Assembly (NCBI GenBank): GCA_000151295.1
Contig: GG745340.1
Location: 205,690 to 269,689 of the forward strand
Length of the DNA stretch: 64,000 bases
From: Allomyces macrogynus ATCC 38327
Lineage: Eukaryota; Blastocladiomycota; Blastocladiomycetes; Blastocladiales; Blastocladiaceae
Direction: 5' to 3'
Part shown: piece after piece, positions 55,525 to 64,000 of the stretch
Numbering within the stretch: position 1 is the first letter of the stretch
Layout of the letters: every line of letters begins with the position of its first letter
Made by a program: the position numbers and the translations under genes
Notes under the pieces: generated by a model
What the model saw: only the letters and a program-made list of their open reading frames with translations
The model's database searches: none
Told to the model about the DNA's origin: nothing

Positions 55525-57589
55525 CGCACTTTCCCGAACTTGTCCACCGTTTTAGTTGGAGGGTGAGCGGCGTAAGCTCGGGCTGGCCCCGCAATGATAC
55601 GAGCTCGCTCTGTTCTTGTCGCCTTGGACCCGTTCCCTCCGCAAAAACCATGCCCGTCTCTCCCATCTTGTATACAAACAGAAAAAATCACATATGCGAT
55701 TGCGCGCGGCAATTTCATCTTTGGATTCCAGCGTCTCTAGTCCATACTTTTCTGAGCTCATTCGCGCCCGGCGCGTCGTGCATTGCTGAGATCAGTCCAC
55801 CGGCACGCCTATCCATACAAATCGAGCTCCTCACCAACATAAGATTTTGCGGGATGATTTTCAATTTCAGGGCTGCATCTTGCCGTTGTCCCTCGATTCA
55901 AAAGCGGTCAAGCAGTCCACCACCGGACTTAGGCGTGCCTCTCGTTCCATGGCGACCGTAACCACTGCAACTGCGCTTGCCGTGTCTCTCTGAGACCCTG
56001 TTTGGGTTCCTGGTGGAGCTAATGGACGGAGTAGGCGGTTTCCCTGGTTTCCACATATCATTTTCGATGGTCTCGCCACGGTCAGGGATGAAACAGACGC
56101 CATGTGCGCGAAAAAACCAAGCGAAACGCGCGCGGCGCGAGACGCGTCACGATAGAACACGAGGCCATCTTTATGAAACGTTGAGGATGCTATCACCAAG
56201 CATCCAGCGCAGTCCTTCACGCGAGCGCCATCGTCGGATTTATGGTCCCCTAGCTTGACTGGCGGCCGCTTCGCGGCCAACCCGGCTCGCGGGATGCGCG
56301 GGGGCGCCCGGCCACTGGTGGTGGTGCACAACCCGGCTGGCGGTGGACACCTCATGGTGCGGGCTCACACGTGCGCACGACGAGCAACGGCTCAAGCACG
56401 TCCACGGGATGGGCGCCGCCACGGCGCGCGCGTGCCCCTGGTTCTTGAACAAGCACAATTGAAGGCGCTTGGTCCTGAACGATGCAAATGAAAACTGCGC
56501 AGGCTCGTTACGCTCACGCGTGCCTGGTGCGGGGTGCCAGCCACCTCTGGCTCCATGGACTGGAGGTGGGCCTGGCCCCTTTTGCGCTGCAAAACCATCA
56601 CCACCACCACCGATCGCGAGCTGAATGGTGGGCTTGCCCGAGTGTCGTGACCGCGCCTAAATAAATTCGGCCCTCCGCATAGCCCTCTCCCCCACCTTCA
56701 AAACGCTGCCACTGCTGCTCGCACCGGTCCTCGCTCTCGCCCCGCAAGTCGACGTTCTCGACCTCGCCATTGCCATTGAGTATTGCTCGCCGGCCCCAAG
56801 TGCTTCAACACCATCCATCGCAGCAGCAACACCTGCCAGCAGCAGCGACCTATATATACCACGGCAACCACCACCAGCAGCGCACTTGTGCGACCCTTCG
56901 AGACGCGCCCGTGGCCCGTGCATTTTGTGCATTGGCCTGTCCATCTGCCCCGCGCACACGCACACCGCTCCGGCAACCCGTTCTCCAACGCGAACGCGTT
57001 CCCTGCTCCCTCCCGCTCGCGCTCGACGAGAAAAAAGGAACCCGACCGCAACCGTCCATTCTCGACGGCCGTGCGAACACCATGTACGCACCTCGGTTCC
57101 CATCGCTTGCTGCCCTTTCCGCTCGGCGAGGTTTCGTGTTTGAACGGCCGCGAGCGCTCGCGTCGCGGCGGTGCTGGGAACCCTTCGTTCACGGAACGAC
57201 GACCGACCGCGCCTGTCAATCGCGTGCTGGTCCCTTGCCCTGGGTTCCCTGCGCTCCGCGCCCACACCGCGGCCCTTACACACGGGCTCCTCTGAGTTCC
57301 GTTGCCGACAACGCGAGAGAGTGCGGACTTGGCGACTGACGACGCGTTGGCTTCTCCTCGTCCGACCCGCTTCCCGCTCCGGTTCTCTGTCTTTTTTAGC
57401 GCGCCCTGATTTCTTTGGCCCCGCTCCCCGTTCCCCGGTCTCTGCGCGCGCTCCGCTCTTGCCGGCGCGCTCGTCGACGGCAATTTCCATCCATTTCAGC
57501 GACGCACTCGGCTCCGTTCGTCCTCTCTCTCTCTCTCTGCGCGGCCCCATTGCCCGTCCATTCCTCGCAATCCATTTCTCCATTCCACG
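55525..57589. other. Intergenic, no supported gene
   Basis: About 2.1 kb between two plus-strand genes. AT-richer near 55640-55870 (LSM12 3' end), pyrimidine-rich before the kinase gene with a CT run near 57520-57540, and a TATATATA string at about 56849. A long minus-strand open frame at the right side is a codon-bias artefact. Confidence 0.45.
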
Positions 57590-60473
57590 ATGCAGCACGC
57601 TCCCTCTGCTCCCTCGGCCTTTTCTATGGCCATGATGCAGCAGCAGGCCGCCGCGGGTCCGCGCGCAGGTGCAGCCGCGACCGCCGCTCCCGTGCCCATT
57701 TCCACCAAGCCCGCATCCTCCTCTAAACCGTCTTCCTCTCGCACCAAGCGCGGGTCGCGGCCACCAGCGCTCGCCGCCGCGCCCGCGGCGCCCGAACACG
57801 TGCACGCCGACTCGTACCGGATCTACGACGCGCGCGCCGTGCTTGAAATTGGTACGTGCGCTCGCGCGACGCGCATTCTTCTTCGTGCGCTTCCTCGGAT
57901 GGATCCTCACTGCCCATGATTCGATGGAATAGTCCAAGCGACGCCCGCGCTTCACGCGCTCTTGCCGGCACCCGGCACGACCGACGCGGCGCTCAGCGAC
58001 CACTACCTGCTCGTTGCCGACCACACAATCACGCCGCCGCTCGCCACTTGGCTGTACGCGACGATTGGCCTGATTGCCGTCGCCGGACACGAGGTCCGCT
58101 TTTGGTTGTGTTTGGAATGACGCGGCGACAGCACACCGATTGACTCAATTCTCCGTCCGGGAACCCCTGGCACGCGTTGTGTAGCTCGACAAGGCGCGGC
58201 GCCAAGTCATGACGACGCTCGCTGGGCTCGAGGCCGCGCTCGTCGCCGTGGGCGGGCACACCGGCCAGCCCGTGTTTCTTGTCGGCCGGCGATTGTCGGT
58301 CGCCGACGCGGCACTCGCCGTTGCGCTATTCCCGGCGTTCAAGAACGTACGTTGTGCTTTGGCCCGGCCGCGGTGAGAAGCTCCGATTCCACGGACCCAT
58401 GCATCGGCGGGTGGGGAGGGTCGCACGGGCGATGTGCGCATGGTAGTGCAGAGAACCCCCTGAACTAACGCGTACGTCCTCACCCCCCTGCACACAGCTG
58501 CTCGACCACGACACGCTGCGGCACTTGCCCGCGACCACGGCGTGGTTCTTTGCGTGCGTGCACCATACGCACGTGCAAATCGTCTACGACAAGCTGCAAG
58601 CGCAGCAAATCGCGTACGAGCCGCAGGCGCACGCGCGGCGGCACAAGGTCGCGATCGACGACTACCAAATGATCAAGGTGCTTGGCAAAGGGTGCATGGG
58701 CAAGGTCCTGCTGGTCCGGCACAAGCGGTCGAGCAATCTGTATGCGCTCAAGTCGATTTCCAAGTCGTCGGTGATTGTAAACGGCGAGCTCAACCACACG
58801 CTCGCGGAGCGGCAAATCCTCACGACGATTGCGCAGATCCAGCACCCGTTCCTGATCCAGTGCCACCACGCGTTCACGTCCGAGTCGGAACTGTTTCTCG
58901 TGCTCGATTTTGTCGCCGGTGGCGATATCGCGACACAGCTCGCGCGGCATGGGCGGCTGCCGCTCCCGGCCGTGCAGCTCTACGCGGCCGAGATGGTGTT
59001 GGGTTTGCTCGAACTGCACCGGCTCTCGATCATTTACCGCGACATCAAGCCCGAGAACGTCCTGATTGCTCCCGACGGCCACATATTGCTCACGGATTTC
59101 GGACTGAGTAAAATGTTCCGGTCGGCGCCGGCGACGGGCAAAAAGTCGGGTTCCGCCGCGCGAAGGTCGGTGCAGCACCGAACGCGGTCGTTCGCGGGCA
59201 CGGCCGAGTACCTAGCACCCGAGATTTTGCGCAACGAAGAGTACAGCTTCGAGGTGGACTGGTGGAGTTTTGGGACGCTGGTACGGTCGTGCTTCTCCAC
59301 TGGTTATTGGCTTGGGCTCGAGCACTGATCGTGGTCATCTCGATTTAGGTCTACGAGATGCTCGCGGGCGTGACCCCCTTCTGGGCCGACAACCAGCACG
59401 CCATGTACGACCGGATCCTGCACGACGTGGTCCAATTCCCGCCCGAGGTTCCGCCCGTCGCGCACTCGTTCCTCGCAGGCTTACTCGAACGCAACCCGCG
59501 CCGTCGACTCGGTGCGGGCCCACACGCAGCCCATCACCTGCAGTCGCACGCGTTTTTCCACGGCCTGTCCTGGGACGACGTCTACCACAAGCGCGTGAAC
59601 GTGCCCTCCACGCCGTCACTCCAGTCGGCGACCGACTTGTCGAACTTCGAAGAGTGCTTCACGTCGATGAGCCCGCGACTGTCCCCGCCGAGCCACGACC
59701 TCTCGGCGTCGCTGCAAAACTTTTTCGCGGGTTACTCGTGGGCGCCTGCGGCGCCCGTGGCCGCCATGGCGACGGCCACGGCCAGGTCGGTCGGGGCCGG
59801 GTCGCTGTACGGGTCGGCCGCATCGAGTTTCCTGGTCGGATCGTACGCGACGCGCACGCCGCTCGCCGCGCACTTCCCCGCCGATACTTACGCGCAGTAC
59901 TCTGGCATTACGGCGCCCACGACCGACCACGCAGCGGTGCTCCTGGACCACGACGACGACGACATGGTCCTCGACGCGCTCGACATGGACTTGGACGACG
60001 TCTCCAATACCGGCAGCAGCAGTCCTGGGAGCAACACGGGGTACACGACGCCCATGCACTACCACCACGCGCGCGCCGGATCGATCGACTCGGCGTCTTC
60101 GTCTGCGGCCGCTGCGGCGTACTTGACCCCGACCTCGGCGCACTCGACGACGACGTTACCGCCGCCGGTCGCATCGCCGGGCCAGCTCACGTTCCACGCG
60201 CGCGTCAAGAAACCGCCGACGTCGACAGTGGGGTCGCCGCAGCACCGCAGTGCGTCGGCGGCGTTGCAGGCCGCGCAGCTCGCGTCGCCGACGCCGTCGA
60301 GGCCGGGGACGCCGTCGTCGACGATGATGATGGCGGCGCCCGGGATGCGGGGCGTGCCGGGTGGGTGGGGTGTGCAGGGTGGTGGTGGGGTCGCGTCGGG
60401 GTCGATGGGGATGCACACGCCGCCGTACGGGTACGCGGCGTATGCGACGCCAGCGTGGGCGGGCGGGCAGTGA
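57590..60473 (+). CDS. AGC-family protein kinase with GST-C-like N-terminal domain
   Basis: Five exons: 57590-57851, 57933-58093, 58185-58346, 58498-59280, 59349-60473, in phase, 830 residues. Residues about 85-230 resemble the GST C-terminal fold seen in AIMP3, eEF1B-gamma and some tRNA synthetases: ITPPLATWLYATIGLI, FLVGRRLSVADAALAVALFP (the GST N-capping S-x-A-D), then HLPATTAWFFACVHH. A complete kinase follows: GKGCMGKV (P-loop), YALKSISK (Lys), IIYRDIKPEN (catalytic loop), TDFGLSK, and the T-loop SFAGTAEYLAPEIL with the phosphorylatable Thr-like position. The AGC tail has Pro/Ser sites (PRLSPPS) and a hydrophobic motif NFFAGYSW. After that comes a disordered Ser/Gly/His/Pro-rich tail with acidic DDDDMVLD. 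Kinase subgroup is undecided. Substrates and the reason for the fusion are unknown. Confidence 0.85.
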
Positions 60474-61498
60474 GCGCGGTGGTGCGTGCGCGGGAAGGAG
60501 ATGATGGAGGGAAGTGGAAGAGGGGTGGGGGGCGTGAGCAGTCAGTCGGGCCCCGGGCCCCGCGGTTGATCAATAAATACCATCGTTGTTTTGTGCTCGC
60601 CCTTGGCTTGTCTCGAGGTGGAGAGGTGGTGGCTGTCCAGACCCACGACGGCGAAGGGCTTCTGATCAGCCGTGGCTACCGATGAGGACATCCTTACACC
60701 CGCTTTGCACCAACAAAGTCGCGAACAACTTGATCATGGCTGCCATGTTCGGCTCGTCCAGCAACGTGGCACGCGCAGCGCATCTCCCGCTCGAGCGCGA
60801 CTTACTGCATACGCTCCTGTCGGCCATGGCCGACATGCGGACGACACAGGAACCGGCGCGGACGGACGCCGTGCTCATCCGCCGCGTCGCCACGGTCGCT
60901 GGCACTGGCTCCGCCAGCCGATGGACCTCGAGTCCTTACAGTGCGCGCATCGGCGAGCGTTCCGCCAACGATCGCGCAACTCGCCTCGCGGTGATGATGA
61001 CGGGAACAGCGCGCCGATCGGCAGTGTCTATGGCCAGCGGTCTTCCAGACGCGGCCATGGGCCACGCGTATTGCGGCCCTTTGATGCACCAGACGCCCTG
61101 CAGCCTCTCCTGTGCGCGACAGCAGGCGCGATGCGACACTGTGGGAACGCTCACGCGAAGCGGGACACACGCGCAAATGAAATCATCGTGTCGCACGTTG
61201 GTGATTGCGCTCGTCGCACGCGACGTGTCCCTCTCCATCCTCGCGCTCGGTCGAAACATGCGCATGGTTCTTTTCCCCGCTGTGCGCACCTTTCTCCTCT
61301 CCTCCTGCCATCGTTGGCGCCGGGCTCCTGTCTGCCTGCTGCAGCCCACCTGCGTCGACCTGGGACGCACGCCCGTGGTTCTCTCTGCCTTGCAGCATCC
61401 TCGCCACGCGACGCGTCGATTGCCCATCGTCTTCGACCTGCCACCCGCCAAATCGTAACCAGCGCCAAGCTTGCCACACTCCAGCACCGCCAGCCAGT
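60474..61498. other. Intergenic, no supported gene
   Basis: About 1 kb. AT-rich ATCAATAAATACC at about 60570 is a probable 3'-end signal of the kinase gene. Open frames to the right look like noise; the promoter of the receptor gene is expected here. Confidence 0.4.
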
Positions 61499-64000
61499 AT
61501 GCCGCGCATACCGTGGATCGTCGCGTGCGCACGCATCGCCGCGGTCGTTGCACTCGCCGTGCTCCATTTCGCGGCCGCGCCCGTGACCGCGGGCACGCCA
61601 ATGGGCGCGTCCATGGCCGATCTCATGGCGCCGTGTCGCGCGTGCCACCGGCGGAGTGAAGTGAAGGTCGGGATCGTATCGCATGGTACGCCGTGCCGTT
61701 GCGTTCGAGAACGGTTCACGACTCGATCAATGGGTTCACGCTGACATTTAAGGACTTGATCCCGTGTCTAGGCGACTGGGTCCGCAGTGTCCTGTGGGGG
61801 CAGGCGGCCAAGGGCATTGCCGCGGCCAACGCGCTCTACAACATCTCCGCTTACCCGATCGCACCGGTCTTGCTCGATATCCCCACTGTCGGTCGCGCCA
61901 TGGCCACGACGTTTGCGAACTTCTCGCTCGCGGGCACGAGTGTCTGTACGTGGCCTGTTCTTTGATCACGTTCGGACCGTACCGCGCTGCGAATTGACCA
62001 TCGTTTGTGCTTGGCTCGGCCGGTAGTGGACCCGACGACCATGATCCCGATCATTCAGCGCGGCACGGCCAATGGGACCAAGATCATTTCGTTCAACACG
62101 GGTGACTTCTCGGCCAACGTCACGGGCGTGTACGTCTTTGGTTTGTGGCCTGCTTTCCGAGTTCCTCTGGCCTGTTTTGTTTGTTTGACTCAAACCGTGT
62201 TACCTCAAGGCTCCACCATGTCGGCCAGCCCGAGTACGCTTCCGGCTTCAAGGTCGGCCTGACCCTGGCGCGGCTCGGCAAGGGCAACCTGCTGTGCATC
62301 AACCACGTTGCCGGCCATGCTGGTATGGCAGCGCGGTGTCAAGGCGTCACGGACGGCGCGCAATCGGTGAATTGTGCGTATCGTCTCGCTCGCTCGCTGA
62401 TCCTCCACCCTCGTATCATATGCTGAAGCGGTGCCCCGGACCATCTGCTCAATAGCCTCGGCCATCGTTACGACGACCATCATGGACGGCACCTCGGTGA
62501 CGGCGCTCGACGCCGGGATCACGGCCGCGCTCACCAACATTGTCGGGCTCGACTGCATGGTCGGGCTCGGGGCGCTCACGGGCGTGCGCATGGCCACGGT
62601 CGTCGGTAACGCCGGCCGCCTGTCGTCGGTTACGCTCGTGACCTACGACTTCAATACGGACGTGCTCACGGCTGTCGCGCAGGGCAAGCTGCTCTTCACC
62701 GTCGACCAGCAAGGGTTCCTACAGACGTTTGTCACGGCACAGCTGCTCAAGCTCTACCACATGACGGGCGGGATGAAGTTGTCGACGCTGCAGCTGCTGT
62801 CGGGGCCGAATTTCGTGACGACGAGCAACGTGTTTCGGCGGCAGTGCCAGCTCAATTCGACACTGACGGGGTGCACGCGCACGGCCCCTTCGGTACGATT
62901 CGGATCGTGGGGCTCCACCTCCTCTCCTGTGCTGATTTTTGAGTGGCTAACGCATCTTGAGCTCTTGACTTAGTCGATCACGATCGGCCTCGTCGCGACG
63001 TGGGGTTGGCTGACCGACATGTTCTACCAGCAGGCCAAGTTTGGCGCGCAGGCCGCGGCCGCCGAGCACGGCGTGAACCTGCGCTTCATCGACACCAACA
63101 TTTACGACCTGCAGTCCCTCTCGCTGCAAATCTCAACGGTCATATCCCAAGGTATTTCGGCCCTTGTCTTGCCCGTGCCCTCGACCGCGTCGGGCCAAAA
63201 TTTCCCGGCGCTGATCGACGCGGCGGCCGCGGCCAATATCCCCGTCATGACATGGGCCACGGGCCAAGTGCGCGGCAGCGACAAGGTGCAGGCTGGCCAC
63301 GCGCTGCTGCACATTGGCCAGAACGAGACGGCGTCCGGCCAGCTCGTCGGCGCACGGCTCAATGCGCTCATGCCCGCCAACTCGCAAGTGCTGTGTCTCA
63401 CGCAAGAACTCGGGAACGAGGACATGCCGCTCAAGTGTGCCGGGATCCAGGCGGCGCTGACGAACGGGCGCACGGTCGCGCTCGCGGGACCGACGGTCGC
63501 CGGTAGTCCGCTGCAACCGCTCACGCTCGGCATCAGCGTGCGCAATACGCTCCAGTCGCAAAACGATATCCAGGCGGCTCTCGCCGCGTTCCCGCAAGTG
63601 TCGGCCATTATTTACCCGACCGTCGAGGCCGCGGGCATGGTCATGAACGCGCTCGCGGGCGTCTCGGCTGCACGCGCAGCGGCGATTGTGGCTGTCGCGG
63701 GTTACGGGATGAGCACCGACGTGGCCGAACTGATTCGCGTCGGGAAAATCGCGTTCACGGTCAACGAGCAGCCGTATCTGCAAGGGTACCTCGCAGTCGC
63801 GAGTCTGTCGCTGTGGCTCACCGAGGGCTACGTCCTGCAGAACCCGCTGCTCGAGACGGGCCCAGTGATTGTCGATCAGAGTAACTTGGCGCAGGCCGTG
63901 TGCAATGCCGACGCGACGCGCGACCCAGGCGTCGAGTGCCCGCCATGCCCGACCAAGTGCACGATCAACGGCATTTGCCTCGACTCGGGCGCCTGCGCAT
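61499..64000 (+). CDS. Receptor-like protein with two periplasmic-binding-type domains (5' part)
   Basis: Six exons visible: 61499-61685, 61772-61945, 62027-62129, 62210-62373, 62456-62892, 62974 to the window end, 697 codons so far, in phase. A leader (IAAVVALAVLHFAAAPV) is followed by a first sugar-binding-protein-like lobe pair: VKVGIVSHGDWVRSVLWGQA, MIPIIQRGTANGTKIISFNT, HHVGQPEYASGFKVGLTLAR, YDFNTDVLTAVAQGKLLFTV. A second homologous unit then begins at SITIGLVATWGWLTDMFYQQ, with NIPVMTW, ELGNEDMPLKCAGIQAAL, GYGMSTDVAELIRVGKIAFT. Both match bacterial type-1 periplasmic-binding (ribose/LacI-like) architecture. The last visible residues are Cys-rich (ECPPCPTKC...GICLDSGAC), a probable linker before membrane segments that lie outside. 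By analogy with the class C GPCR nearby it may be a sensory receptor, but the effector part is not visible. Introns are 80-86 bases. Confidence 0.8.

Noticed and set aside
60586..61458. 290-codon plus-strand frame between kinase and receptor
   Set aside because: Composition is Ser/Arg/Thr-rich without domain signals; likely noise in GC-rich intergenic DNA.

Overview
The window looks like nuclear DNA of a zoosporic (flagellated) true fungus, most probably a blastocladiomycete such as Allomyces or a close relative. It is GC-rich. Genes are broken by short introns (about 49-138 bases) with GTACGT, GTGCGT or GTGAGT-like donors. It carries typical opisthokont housekeeping genes together with centriole/basal-body genes (SFI1-like, TBC1D31-like) and large surface receptors. 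The taxonomic call is inference; no marker search could be run. One assembly gap (N, 33696-34276) and several likely single-base errors are present.

Layout. 0-9.9 kb: cullin-1 (+), then four minus-strand genes: an EXD-like 3'-5' exonuclease, a Ycf45/SpoIIIAA-type ATPase whose 3' end overlaps it, S-adenosylmethionine decarboxylase with an upstream ORF, and ribosomal protein eL15. 10.9-20.3 kb: DNA topoisomerase I (+), an IMD/BAR-like coiled-coil protein (+), low-molecular-weight tyrosine phosphatase (-) and, divergent from it, a TBC1D31-like protein (+). 20.9-26.9 kb: four tandem paralogues of a cysteine-rich, single-pass membrane protein that I do not recognise as a named family. 27-35 kb: cytosolic prolyl-tRNA synthetase (-) and, divergent, the CORVET subunit VPS8 (+), interrupted by the gap. 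35.8-42.3 kb: a doubtful F-box/LRR-like gene (-), an SFI1-like centrin-binding protein (+) and a two-RRM, probably mitochondrial protein (-). 42.7-49.8 kb: a two-finger zinc-finger regulator (-), a 3.3 kb tract without a supported gene, a CAT microsatellite and a stomatin/SPFH protein (-). 50.2-64 kb: a class C GPCR with a PH-like tail (-), LSM12 (+), an AGC kinase with a GST-C-like N-terminal domain (+), and a receptor-like protein with two tandem periplasmic-binding-type domains (+) that runs off the window.

As a set, the genes combine housekeeping (translation, ubiquitination, polyamines, topology, endosomal tethering) with functions expected of a motile-zoospore organism (basal body, small-molecule sensing). 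The most novel-looking items are the tandem cysteine-rich family, the GST-C/AGC-kinase fusion, the double periplasmic-binding ectodomain, the PH-like GPCR tail and the organelle-type Ycf45 ATPase. Exon boundaries given below were placed by hand from splice signals, reading phase and family conservation. Products with intact phase across all exons (cullin, AdoMetDC, eL15, TOP1, LMW-PTP, SFI1-like, RRM protein, GPCR, kinase) are the most secure models.
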